Origin: Liolophura sinensis
Lineage: Eukaryota > Mollusca > Polyplacophora > Chitonida > Chitonidae
Assembly (NCBI RefSeq): GCF_032854445.1
Contig: NC_088300.1
Location: 34,081,608 to 34,145,607, forward strand
Length of the DNA: 64,000 bases
Direction of reading: 5' to 3'
Notes under the pieces: model-generated
Seen by the model: only the letters and a program-made list of their open reading frames with translations
Databases searched by the model: none
What the model was told of the DNA's origin: nothing
Position numbers and translations under genes: made by a program
Part shown: positions 53,631-64,000 of the stretch, one piece after another
How positions within the stretch are numbered: position 1 is the first letter of the stretch
Layout: every line of letters starts with the position of its first letter

Positions 53631-54423
53631 AATCTGTGTTTAATCTCTCTGGTACTACGGGCAAGTCTAGGGTACATCTAGCCTCAGCTGAATTTTACGT
53701 ATCGCAGACTTATTCAAGCATGACCATAGCTGTACAGTTTAATCATCTCCACTGTTACCCAATCAGCCTCGATTCTGTATCCCTTTCAGGTCTTATGCCC
53801 CCAGCTAGAGCTCTTTCCCAAACAATGTTGTTTTGACAGCTATTATCGTTGACGTCACTACAGACGGATACTTAATTTCCGGACTGACCTCTAGGACCTT
53901 ATAAAAACGAAGTTTAAAGCAATTTCTACGCCCATAGATAAAAGCTGAGAAACTTTACTGTACTTTTATATATTAGGTATAAGATCCTTTACTCCGTAAT
54001 AAGAAGTAAATATTAAGCGTTTCATGTATGCTGGACAAAAAAACGTCTTGTGACGTCATACTATACCTAAATACCGGCTGTATGCCTGATTCACACAGTC
54101 CACCACGCATGGTCAACTGTTTGGCCTAAGTTGTTAGCTTGTGGGGTAGAACAACTTTTTTTCAATAACTATTAACGAATAGTCGGTCATGTTATAGATA
54201 CTGTATAAACTATGATGAACAAATGGTCGTAAATTATTATTGAAAAAATAGTTTATGTTAATTCATTTTACCCAAACACCAGGATTTAACAAATTTATCA
54301 TTTAACGCGACACACAGAAAACGTTCACTTTTTCCATGGCGGTCAGTTTTAGGGATAGGGGAAGGAATCGGAGTTCAAGAGGTAAACAACTCACCTTTGG
54401 CAAGTTACTGACGACATTTACCA
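53631..54423. other. Gene-free spacer
   Basis: Nothing recognised beyond short AT-rich palindromic patches around 54160-54260 (TTGTTCATCATAGTTTATAC-like words on both strands). Confidence 0.35.
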
Positions 54424-54652
54424 CGGTGGACCTCCGTGGCTCAGTCGTTTAACGCGCTAGCGCAGCGTAATGACCCAGGAACTCATGCTTCCTCTCCGGC
54501 CCTACTTGGGAAGGTCTGACAGCAACCTGCGGATGGTCGTGGGTTTCCACCGGGCTGTGCCCGGTTTCCTCCCACCATAATGCAGGCGGCCGTCGTATAA
54601 ATGAAATATACTTGAGTACAGCATAAAACACCAATCAAATAAATAAATAAAT
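54424..54652 (+). mobile_element. SINE-A copy, forward, with a deletion removing the B-box
   Basis: GTGGACCTCCGTGGCTCAGT, CGTTTAACGCGCTAGCGCAG and CGTAATGACCCAGGA, then directly CTCATGCTTCCTCTCCGGCC. The AGCCTCTCACCAATGCGG and B-box segment of about 35-40 bases is missing. The rest is intact to the CAAATAAATAAATAAAT tail. Without a B-box it should be unable to drive its own transcription. Confidence 0.95.
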
Positions 54653-55499
54653 TATTTAAGTGTGTGGCATCTTACCATTTTAGTTCCTTGCTTTATCTTT
54701 CTGCTTCATTGCTTTATTTTTTTCCTGTAATGTGTAACTAGTGTGAGGCCGCTGTCAAGCTCACGCGGCATGGTAATTTCAATTCCCCAAGCCCCGTAGT
54801 GAACCTATTACATATCGTTTTGTCTCCTTTCCACTCCCACGCAGTGTAGTACAAACAATTTTACTACCCACCCGAGGTTTGCAGTAGGGCCAACATTGTT
54901 CCTGGATCAAGTCAACAAGTTAAATACATTTTAAGCCAGATGCTGCACTGTATGATTACAAAAATCTTTCCCACCTTTGTTATCATGTTGAATATGAAGA
55001 GGCGGGCTAACATATATAGCATGGATAGTTCCGTTTTGCCCATTGGGTAACATTCAAACACAAGGAAAATTCTCCATTATCTGAAAAGTCCGGAAAAAAT
55101 GAGAAAAAATAAAAACAGCAACATTCTTCACATATTAATCAGATCATGACAAAAGTGCTGAGAAAATGTTCATCAAATTTCAACAGCCTTACTTCACTAC
55201 TTTTTGTTTTACATGCACTGACACAACAATCTAACGATATCTAGATGCAAAGTGAAGATGCCACTGTTGCATCCTCAAGAAGACATGAAAAAAACATAAC
55301 CTAATCCCACTAATGTCAGTATATTAAGACATTTTTCGTACTTGAGGCCACTCGTTGGCGGATCAACAGTTGAATGACTGGCCTCAGTTCAGATTCAGCT
55401 TCAACTTTGCTTCATGTGACGCCAGGAGGTTCTGGGGTCCTGCGAAACGTTTCTGAAGCGCAACTGCTTTGTTTCTTCAAAGTGTATTTCATGTGTTCA
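54653..55499. other. Gene-free spacer
   Basis: Nothing recognised. Confidence 0.35.
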
Positions 55500-56080
55500 G
55501 GATCTGTTTAATTTCAGCATATTGTTTTGTTTTTTCCCTCTATTCGCAGTGCTCTATTCCAAGCACCTAAGCATATGAATTGCTCTGTTCCATCCACGCA
55601 CATTACTCTGTCCCTTCTATAAGCAAATTGCTATGTTTTACTCTCAGCAAAATACCCTGTTCCACATACACATTTTGTTCTCTTCCGCCTAACCATGTTG
55701 CCCAGTAACAACTAAATATATTGCCCTGTCTCGTCAAGACATAGTGCTCAATTCCATCAAGTGTTGCTCAGTTTTTTCTAAGCATACTAAGTCCTAGGCC
55801 TAGTTCTATCCAGCAAGGTTGCTGTATTTCATCTAAGTCTATCTTTCTGTTGCGTCGAAGCACGATAGCCTGTTCCATCAAAGCGTGTTGAGCTGTTCCT
55901 TCTACGCTTATATTTCGGTTCATCTAAGCTTTTTGCAATGTTTCATTTAAACATATAGCTATGCTCTATCTGAGTACATTGCTCTGTTTCATCTAAGCAT
56001 GTTGCTCACTTCCACATATCTAAGCACACTGACCTGTTCCATCTCAGTGCATTGTTCTGTTAAAACGCAACTGACCAATT
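55500..56080. repeat. Old degenerate tandem array with a CTGTTCCATCTAAGCA-like unit
   Basis: Words such as ATTGCTCTGTTCCATC, TAAGCATGTTGCTCACTTCC, GTTTCATCTAAGCAT and CACACTGACCTGTTCCATCT recur about every 25-32 bases for nearly 600 bases, with heavy substitution. Units are most alike near 55960-56065. Confidence 0.7.
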
Positions 56081-57469
56081 ATGTAAGACCAAATCCCAGT
56101 GGCATGAATCCCACTTAGTCAAGTAAGCCCTTTACGATGACAACATATATTACAGAGATATGAAATTAATTTTATTAGCCAATGGCTGCTTAATATTTAA
56201 TACGATTCGTGAAACTCATCCCAGATACAAGTAATAAGTACATTCCTTGCGTCTTTCCGTCATCATGGAAAACTATTAATTGCTTCCCTTAACATGGATC
56301 CGTCCTAATTTCTTTCTTTATTATACTCTCTTAAATCTTTGGTGCTTTGTGTTGAGCGTTGAATTGGTCTTAATATTATCGATAATATATTTTCTCATGC
56401 AAAATCCCTGAGAAATGACGATTAAAATGACTTTATAAGAAGTTAATTATATTTTTGTGTGTTTGTTTTACTCATTCTGCAAAAAAGCTTTACTCTGCTC
56501 AACTCAAACGAATTTCCTCCTGCGTATTCATTTTCAACTATAAACCAACGTCTTACGGATTTATGCCTACACTTTTAAAATATTTTCCACTGGTTCTCTG
56601 TATACTGACCGACTTATTCTCGGTTTAGCCATTCAGGTGTGTTTGGTTACCGCTTGTGCCTGTCAAAAAGCGCTCAGCATGCGTGTCCACCGGTTATTTC
56701 AGTATAAGATAATACAAGTTATAACTGTTATATTAGTCCTAGTTTCAGGAAATCTTGGCAGTCATTAAAGAAACAATAACCCTTTCAACACCTGGCCATA
56801 GATCTTCCCAGTGTGGAAGCTCAATCAATTGAAGTCATCAATGTCTGTCTAGGAAGTTAATCATAAAGACGAAGAACTGAACAATAATTGCCATCAATTA
56901 TTCATACCACCTACGCAGTCATGTATTTTTGAGTGTACATGACTCTAGAGTGGCTAGCAAAGCCAGTGCATGGTGTAGAATTCGCGCTGACAGGAAGGCT
57001 TGGTACGAGGTGTATCAAGAAGACAGAGCTATACAAAGACACTGAAACCCCATTGTGTAGTCACTTGCAAGCCTCAAACATCTTTCGTATCACTTATAAA
57101 AAGGTTCCATTAAAACTGTTGTGAATTGCTTAGGCATTTGTCATAGTCTCAAAAGTATTTAATGCATGCCGAATGAATTTTACCGACCCGGAAGAACACA
57201 AATGGCAATGCCAATTATCATGGAGTAGTTTGCAGCAGGAATTTGTAACCTTTTTTAATCATGGAGTCGACCATAATTACTGTATTCTCAAACTCAAGAG
57301 AAAAATAAACAACGTACATTTTATTATCATTACATTAGAAACACTTTGAACTTTTATAAGTTGGCACAACATCAAGGTGAGTTGTAAGAGTTTCCTTTAG
57401 TGGGATAATATAACTCAATAGCTAATGGAGCCATATCTGGAACATTCCAATTGGCAATCTTAGTACTAC
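56081..57469. other. Gene-free spacer
   Basis: Unique-looking AT-rich sequence. The 63-codon frame at 56933-57124 lacks any family feature. Confidence 0.4.
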
Positions 57470-58005
57470 TGGTCAGCATAAGGGGGGTACTGTTCAGATT
57501 GGTCAGCATATAGGCAGTGGATTGTACTGTTCGGAATGGTCAGCCTAAGGGAAGTGCTGATCGAATTGATCAGCCTAAGGGGCGTACTGATCAGACTGGT
57601 AGGCATAAGAGGAGTACTGATCACACTGGTTAGCATAAGGGAGCACTGATCGGACTGGTCATCATAAGAGGAGTACTGATCAAAACCAGTCAGCATAAGG
57701 GGAGTACTGATCAGACTGGTCAGCATAAGGGAGTACTGATCAGACTGGTTAGCATAAGGGAGTACTGATCAGACTGGTTAGCATAAGGGAGCACTGATCG
57801 GACTGGTAATCATAAGAGGAGTACTGATCAAAACCAGTCAGCATAAGAGGAGTACTGATCAGACTGGTCAGCATAAGGGAGTACTGATCGGACTGGTCAT
57901 CATAAGAGGAGTGCTGAACGGACTGACCAGCAGAAGAGGAGTACTGATCAAAGCAGTCAGCATACGCGGAGTACTCATCAAACCAGTCAGCATCAGGAGA
58001 ATACA
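57470..58005. repeat. Degenerate 29-31-bp satellite array, unit 1
   Basis: About eighteen copies of GACTGGTCAGCATAAGGGGA followed by GTACTGATCA, with indels of one to two bases in the G-run giving 29-31-base periods. A higher-order pattern is visible: units with CATCATAAGAGGAGTACTGA and CAAAACCAGTCAGCATAAG alternate with the basic unit. The long minus-strand frame across it (57749-58210) is a by-product. Confidence 0.92.
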
Positions 58006-58236
58006 GGAAGTCAAGGATTGCAGTTTGGTTCAAGAGAAAATCAAGGAATGCATTATGACTCAAACGAAAGTCAAGGATTGGATGATGACTGAGAAGAAAG
58101 TCAAAGATTGTATGCTGATTCAGAAGAAAGTCGATGATTTCATGACGATCTAAAAGAAATACTGCATGAACCAGGAGAAAGTCAAGCATGATGATCCAGT
58201 AGAAAATCAAGAATCACATGATGATCTAAAAGTAAA
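58006..58236. repeat. Degenerate 30-bp satellite array, unit 2
   Basis: About seven copies of GAAAGTCAAGGATTG followed by a GATGATGACTCAGAA-like half. The 30-base period keeps a 10-codon frame on both strands, which explains the repetitive peptides (KVKDWMMTEK type). It is a different sequence from unit 1 but has nearly the same period, and directly abuts it. Confidence 0.9.
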
Positions 58237-58248
58237 CCAATCATTGTA

Positions 58249-58518
58249 TTTATTTATTTATTTATTTGATTGGTGTTTTACGCCGTATTCAAGAATATTT
58301 CACTTATACGACGTCGGCCAGCATTACGGTGGGGGGAAACCGGGCACAGCCCGGGGAAAACCCACGACCATCCGCAGGTTGCTGTCAGACCTTCCCACGT
58401 AGGGCCGGAGAGGAAGCCAGCATGAGCTGGATTTGAATTCACAGCGACCGCATTGGTGAGAGGCTCTGGAGTTATTGCGCCGCGCTTCCGTGCTAACCCC
58501 CTCGGCCACGGATACCCG
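58249..58518 (-). mobile_element. SINE-A, full-length copy with 12-base target-site duplication, reverse
   Basis: 270 bases flanked by CCAATCATTGTA at 58237-58248 and 58519-58530. On its own strand: A-box CGTGGCCGAGGGGGTTAGCA, then GCCTCTCACCAATGCGGTCG, B-box GAATTCAAATCCAG, CTTCCTCTCCGGCCCTACGT, GTCTGACAGCAACCTGCGGA, TGGTCGTGGGTTTTCCCCGG, the ATAAGTGAAATATTCTTGAA block and a long AAATAAAT tail. This is one of the two best reference copies in the window and is inserted at the edge of satellite unit 2. Confidence 0.97.
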
Positions 58519-58530
58519 CCAATCATTGTA

Positions 58531-59039
58531 AGATAATCTCGTAAAACAAGTGAAAAACAAAATACAAAGCTTTGTTTTAAAAATTAGTATTTTGGGACGT
58601 AGAAGAACATGGAATTGTTAATTGATTTTTTCCGTTAATGAAAGTAAACAGTTCTTTGATGAACGTTGTGGCGACATGGGGAGCATTTCGGTTGTAAACA
58701 TTAATTTATTTGACTCATCGATATCATGAGTTATAAGAGGAAAGATTCCAGTGTAACAAAGGAGAACGAATATTTATAGACGTGTGTATGAACGGTGTAC
58801 AGCTATGTTTACAGGTATTATATAGGTATATAGTTATAAGTATGTATGTCGATCCAGTTAAAAGGAGACTTAAGGTCAGCGACCACATCCCAACACTGTT
58901 TATTCAACTTCCAGTATCCCTTTTGTTCGGGTATAATCAGCGTAAGTTTCTGATAACTAAGTATAATAGGTAAGCACAACAGTCGTTATTTGTAGCCAAT
59001 TTATTGAATGTCAAAACGTTTATATATACTGTACATGTC
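58531..59039. other. Gene-free spacer
   Basis: Nothing recognised. Confidence 0.35.
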
Positions 59040-59230
59040 ATGGACCCTCGTTGCCGAGCCGTCTAACGCGGGTTCCTCTGGAAAGAGGACTTGACAGTTG
59101 ACCTTGTTTTGAAGTCACGAATTCAGTCCCCGTTAGAGTGACAGCAGCTTCGCCTAAATAGGTACGTCTGGCTCCTGAGGTACGATGTGGGTTTTTCTTT
59201 TCAGACAATGGACGGATTTTTCCAGCCGTA
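59040..59230 (+). repeat. Possible tRNA-like SINE head of another type
   Basis: CCCTCGTTGCCGAGCCGTCTAACGCG at 59044-59069 contains an A-box-like core, and AGTCACGAATTCAGTCCCC follows some 50 bases later in the place of a B-box. The body does not match SINE-A or SINE-B. Only one copy was seen. Confidence 0.35.
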
Positions 59231-59274
59231 AAACTGATCACCGTCATTAAAGTGATGCCCTCCTACAAATACAG

Positions 59275-59440
59275 ACCTCTTCGGTGGCCTAATGCTTAGA
59301 GCGTCCACCTTGGACTCAGGATCAAGTTCGGGTCGGGTCATGCCAGAGGCTGTAAAAATAGTACTTGTTCCTGCCTCGCAGCGAGGAAATGGGACTGGTT
59401 GACATATTCTAGTAGGCCTATAGCCACTGCCAGAATCTGT
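59275..59440 (+). mobile_element. SINE-B-like head and partial body, forward
   Basis: CTTCGGTGGCCTAATGCTTA (A-box), GGACTCAGGATCAAGTTCGG (B-box area), GGGTCATGCCAGAGGCTGTA, AATAGTACTTGTTCCTGCCT, CGCAGCGAGGAAATGGGACT, GGTTGACATATTCTAGTAGG. Resembles the first half of the copy at 46553, then diverges. Confidence 0.65.
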
Positions 59441-60599
59441 CACGAAGCCAAATATAGGCCAGAAAAACCCGGAAAGGTGTTGAGATGAGGTTGGTGAGTG
59501 AAGGGGATGGGGAGAGGTTGTCGATAGAATGGCTTCGCGGGGATCTGGAGAAATATTTGTATTGTCGTGCAACAGGAGCACCGTATTGTTACAATGGCAT
59601 CGGAAATGCTCATTGGCCTGAAAAAGCGTAATGTGCTGGAAGCGGAAGTATAAAAAATGTCCACCCTTACATCAGCTGGTTTCTTGGACGTTGTTTGACA
59701 TTTCCACTAACGTGTTTCTGAATCCATAAACCGCAACAGCGTTGTAGATACAAACACGGTAAAGATCAAGTCAGATGTATATCAAGTAGGACAAACGAGC
59801 TGCATGGCGAGTGGCGGTTTCTTTGTGAACTCTTGACATGCACAGCAGCGACACGCTTGGTTCACCATCCAATAGTTTCAGACCACGATTGTTGGAATAG
59901 GGCCTACTAGACAATAGTTTTGTTGGATATAGAGGCCTAAGTCACACAAATACACGTATTTGGCTTCCACGTGTCGCATATATAGCTACGTGTAAATCCA
60001 GAGCAGCGACAACAGCGTCTGAGAGTGGCAAATACGGCCTCTTGTCAGTCTACCTCAATTAAAGTTTTAATCTAACTGTTCAGGTCAACGCTTAAATAGA
60101 AACAAATTATACGCCCCCTAGCACCAAACAAGCGATAAGGTAGAGTACATTACTGAGCCTATGACGCCTAAACCATAAGTCAATTAGCACACCAGCGATT
60201 CCCTGGTGACTTCTAGCGGAAGAGTGATGGCGAAGGATAAATATAAAAGAAAATAAAAAGTTTCCGCATATTTTGTCTGGCGATCTTCTCTGTAGCCGGT
60301 CCACAAAATTATAGTTAATAATCCTGACAGTAGCAATGGGGTATCGCCCACAAAACCGAATACATTTTAAGAAGAAAGTAGGTAAACCCTACAGCAATAA
60401 CAACAATGTCACGTGGTATAATTGGTTAAAGGGGAGTGATTTTCGACTGACGTTCTGAGAAGCTCTTTAATTCTTAGCATTGAACTCTTACTCCTTACCC
60501 TTCACATTTCATCAAGAATTCAATACTTAACTATAAAGTACGTTGACTTTATTCACACATACAGTGATCAGTCGGAACACGAATGGCCTATATAAAGCT
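59441..60599. other. Gene-free spacer
   Basis: The 126-codon minus-strand frame at 59201-59581 overlaps the SINE-B-like head and is not supported as a gene. Nothing else recognised. Confidence 0.4.
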
Positions 60600-60765
60600 T
60601 ACTGTGAGTTCTAGTCCAGCTCATGCTAATTTCCTCTCCGGTCGTACGCGCATGGGGAGGGTCCACACTGCGTACAACCTACTAAAGGCCGTGCGTTTCA
60701 TTCAACCCATAATGCTTGCCGCATTAAGTGAATACTTTCTAGCGCGGCGTAAATGACAAACCAGA
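60600..60765 (+). mobile_element. SINE-A copy, forward, diverged
   Basis: ACTGTGAGTTCTAGTCCAGC, TCATGCTAATTTCCTCTCCG, GTCGTACGCGCATGGGGAGG, CAACCCATAATGCTTGCCGC, ATTAAGTGAATACTTTCTAG and CGCGGCGTAAATGACAAACC. It is followed by a 17-base duplication, ATGATTTTATAAAAAAA, at 60764-60799. Confidence 0.85.
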
Positions 60766-60799
60766 TGATTTTATAAAAAAAATGATTTTATAAAAAAAA

Positions 60800-63700
60800 A
60801 TCATCAATAAATATGACAATGCATGCCTATCTGACTTGTATTTTAATCCTTACACCAAAAATATTTAACCCCGCGTTGAGCATAAATCAGAGCTCGAAGG
60901 GAACAAATGCCGTGTGCCTGCATGGTAACAAGTAAGAGTTAAAACCGCAGTCGAATTAATTAACGGAATGTGAACTTGAACATAAGGCCTATCACGGTAT
61001 AACTTTTTTCACAGGACAATCGGATCCTTAAGCGAAGGAAAATGTCAAATAAAACAATACACTCATGGAATTATGTATCGTTACTATTATCCACGGCTAA
61101 TTATAAATGTTTATTCATACGATTGTTATTTATTGATATACTAAAGATTTGTTCACTTCATATGCCTCAAGTAAGTAGGCATGTGAGTGGCGAACTCTCC
61201 CACGCGCATTCGTCAAATCGGTAAAAGGCAACCGGTCTCCACCTAAGTTCTAAGACAACACAGGATATCGCCCACCGCTCCTCGCCTCTAAGACACAGAG
61301 AACATGCGAATCCAAATTAAGTCACAGCCATGATGTAGAAAGTGACGAACCAGAGGATTCAACCATGCATATCTGCCTTAGCTGTTAGCTGGCAAAGACG
61401 ATTGGGAATTGCAGAAGTCACATGGAGTGACAACATCTGTGATAATTGCACTGATAATAAACCAGAACATTTCATCAGCTTCTCCCACGCAACTACAGAT
61501 AACAGAAGCTAAGCGGGAAGAAAAAACTGTTTCGAAAGCAGTAGCAAACACCTATCAATGAAAGATGAACCACAAAATCGGCCAAAGTTTCCGGTTCTTT
61601 CCTTTATTGACCAACCTATCACATACATGCATTTATACATATATATATATATATACATTCTGCACTCATCAACACATAGGATACCTGCTTAACTACGTAG
61701 TGTGTATATATATACATCTATCCATGCTTGAAAGAGGGATAACCGATAATCCCTTCATATACCCTGTGAAAATCTTACAACTGTTGGTGCTCAAGAGCAT
61801 CAACCCCTTGAAATGAGCTATTGGTCGACTGTTTGATTGGCCTGTATTTTTATACACGAAGGTCAGAAACCCTGGCCCCAGGAAAAACCTGATCCCAATA
61901 AAGTAATTTGATTAGATGGTGTTAATTCTTGACTTAAGTTCCATATATTAGGTTGCAAATATGGAGCCGGTATTCAGAATTTAGTCTGGCTTAACTTTTA
62001 ATACACATTTGTTCAAGTTAGACTTGAGATTGTTAGTAGGTAAGAATAATTGATGTAGTACAGAAAAAAGTTCCATCAACTATAAACTTATTTTTACAAA
62101 CTTTTCATTGCAGCCTCAGCTGGATTATTCAGTTTTTCATTAGATACAGAGATCACGACGAAATGTACAATTGCGTATTTGTTGTACTTTAACCCAAAAG
62201 CTCAATTTTCTTATATGTGGAGGATTGTTTTCTGAGATTCCTAGCCATAACAAAGCAATAGGTAATAAGACATACGTAAAAACAACGCAATAGAGAAAAA
62301 GATATATACGTAAAAAAAGGTGATAAGATACACGTAGAAGCAAAGCAGCAAATGTTACATTACCTTTGAGATGTGGATTGTAAATAATGTTGGCCAAATC
62401 CAATCAAAACAGTAGTTACAAAAACCAATGCACGGAGTACAATCCAATAAAGAGCAGACAAATGTTAATATCAGTCCTGGTATATTATTATGAAAATACA
62501 CTCTAACAAAACAGTAGAGAAACAAATATTCAGTCCTGTTGATTAAGAGAAAAAAAGAAAGCTGCTTCCAAAGTTTACATTTGCAGGTATTAGCAAAACC
62601 TATAACAACCTGTTACCACAGAAATATGAGCAATAGGTAAACATATTCATACAACACCTTCTGAAAGTCATTAATTATTAAATTATCAATAATTACTATT
62701 ATTAAACAAACTCCAGACAGTCCACAAGTAGATGTATACATCAAGTCTATACTCAAAGATCACCAGTTCGCAAAACATGATAAAATCAACAAGAAAACAC
62801 AGTTCTGACAGAAATAAAGCAAGGTACAAAACTAAGAAAGCACCGGGTTGTAAAACTTAAGTAATAAAGTTCTTCGTTTCATCATTTATATTTGAACAGA
62901 TATCTCATTCTGATAAACTAAGCAATAATTAAGCACTTTTCTTCAGAAAATAACTGTTACATATCACTCCTTGTGGGAGGTCCGTAAGCACTAAATTTAC
63001 CGAAACCATTAATAAATCTGCATAATTATCTACATGTAAACATCTCCTGAAGGTTCCCTTAATAAATAGCACTTTTTTTTTTTTAGAGAAAAATAATAAT
63101 AAAATAGTTGCAAAATCATGTTTAATGTACATTTTAACTAAAAACTTTTCTAACAAAGACAAACAAAGTATTCTATAAAGAGGAAGTTCAAAATATAGTA
63201 CTGGGAAGATAGTAAAACAGTCAAACAGTTAAGGAAACAAATAGACTGAAAACCAATCACAAAATGGGAAAATAAATTAACTAAACCTGCTATGCTTATA
63301 GTGGTAAATGCACATAGACATTTTACCTTCATTTTGTTCTCATTTTTCAGACAGTGTCATAATTTCACATGGCTAAATATATTAATATTAGATATAATAT
63401 AATATATTAATAATATCTAATATAACATATATTAGATGTTTTAAAGGATTGTATCAGATCTTCTTAACCTAGATACTCTGGAGTAGAACAAAATATACAT
63501 GCACTTTAAAAAAATCCCACACCCCCTCAGCAGGCACATAAAAGATAGTGTTCATTCTTTTCATCCCAATTTCACCATTTTTAACCGTTAGATGAATTTA
63601 TCCGGGTATTGGCTTTGACACATGCAGCCATTAACTTTTTCCCTTTTCTTGCTGTATAATATTGGATGGTAAACTCAATAATTATCTTAAGCTAAAATTG

Positions 63701-64000
63701 CAAGAATTTACATGTAATTATGACAAACATATATAAACTGATCCTCACTAGATATATGTACATAGGCTGGGTGAGCGGGAGGCCAATTATAGCCAAAAAA
63801 ATCCCCAAACCCCCAAAAAAGAATTGCTCCTAAGGTGATAAGTTTCACAAAACTATGCGCAACAATATTGTCATAACTTCAATCTTTGGACCTTTGAATT
63901 TGGATAACTTTCTGTGTGTGCTTTAACTGCGTCATTTACAGAAATCACCTAGCTGTGAATAAACAGACACACTTCTGTGTAGATTGAGCGATACAAATTG
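60800..64000. other. Gene-free AT-rich end of the window
   Basis: No gene, SINE or array was recognised. There is a short (TA)n at 61637-61656 and an AT-rich imperfect palindrome at 63376-63436. The minus-strand frames at 62140, 62929 and 63150 are hydrophobic by composition only. Confidence 0.45.
63376..63436. repeat. AT-rich imperfect palindrome
   Basis: TTAGATATAATATAATATAT and ATTAATAATATCTAATATAA form a self-complementary AT-only region with TTAGATAT/ATATCTAA arms. No flanking element ends were seen. Confidence 0.6.

Noticed and set aside
57749-58210. 153-codon minus-strand frame with repeating DFLL/DQYS peptides
   Set aside because: The frame exists because the satellites have a 30-base period, which keeps three frames open; there is no start context, signal or family feature.
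59201-59581. 126-codon minus-strand frame
   Set aside because: It is antisense to a SINE-B-like head and shows no domain.
1-64000. CRISPR arrays, prokaryotic operons, integrated viral genes, LINE reverse transcriptase
   Set aside because: The tandem arrays have no spacer structure, genes are spliced eukaryotic types, and no polymerase, integrase, capsid or reverse-transcriptase motif was found in any listed frame.

Overview
The window looks like AT-rich nuclear DNA of an animal, most likely a marine lophotrochozoan (mollusc or brachiopod grade). The basis is: spliced genes with GT-AG introns of several kb, GPI-type Ly6/uPAR (LU) domain genes, an Ikaros-like zinc-finger gene, many tRNA-derived SINEs of the kind common in molluscs and relatives, frequent TACATGTA-like words, and long (TA)n tracts. 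There are no operons, ribosome binding sites or CRISPR arrays. The species assignment is inference.

Region 1 (1-27 kb) is a cluster of three LU-domain (three-finger, Ly6/uPAR) genes. The first is only the last exon of a plus-strand gene (64-281). The second is a plus-strand gene with exons at 11675-11854 and 15019-15233 and a probable signal-peptide exon ending at 4186. The third is a complete three-exon minus-strand gene (26791-22336) that reads as a clean 153-residue precursor with all ten LU cysteines. All recognisable junctions share phase 1, with the last exon carrying the final Cys-Asn motif and the GPI-type hydrophobic tail. This points to duplication from one ancestral gene. The introns and spacers hold microsatellites, a 50-bp minisatellite, a perfect 23-bp inverted repeat and G-rich tracts.

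Region 2 (27-38.4 kb) has one strong gene: a minus-strand zinc-finger transcription factor of 465 residues in a single coding exon (36665-35268). It has four Krueppel-type N-terminal fingers and a C-terminal finger pair matching the Ikaros-family dimerisation module. A promoter-like block (CCAAT, YY1-like, E-box palindrome) lies upstream at 38.14-38.37 kb.

Region 3 (38.4-64 kb) is gene-poor and SINE-rich. At least two tRNA-derived SINE families are present, several copies with target-site duplications, plus degenerate tandem arrays (55.5-56.1 and 57.5-58.2 kb). Three weak coding-exon candidates (52475-52357 minus, 50324-50092 minus, 50755-50974 plus) and one TATA/CCAAT promoter candidate (46.2 kb) are reported at low confidence. 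The last 3 kb is AT-rich with no gene seen.

No novel multi-gene system is visible. The most useful leads are the LU cluster with its phase-1 architecture and an apparent one-base break in the signal-peptide exon of gene 2, the 4+2 finger Ikaros-like protein, an unnamed dispersed repeat shared by 14.4 kb and 34.4 kb, and the well-preserved SINE insertions.
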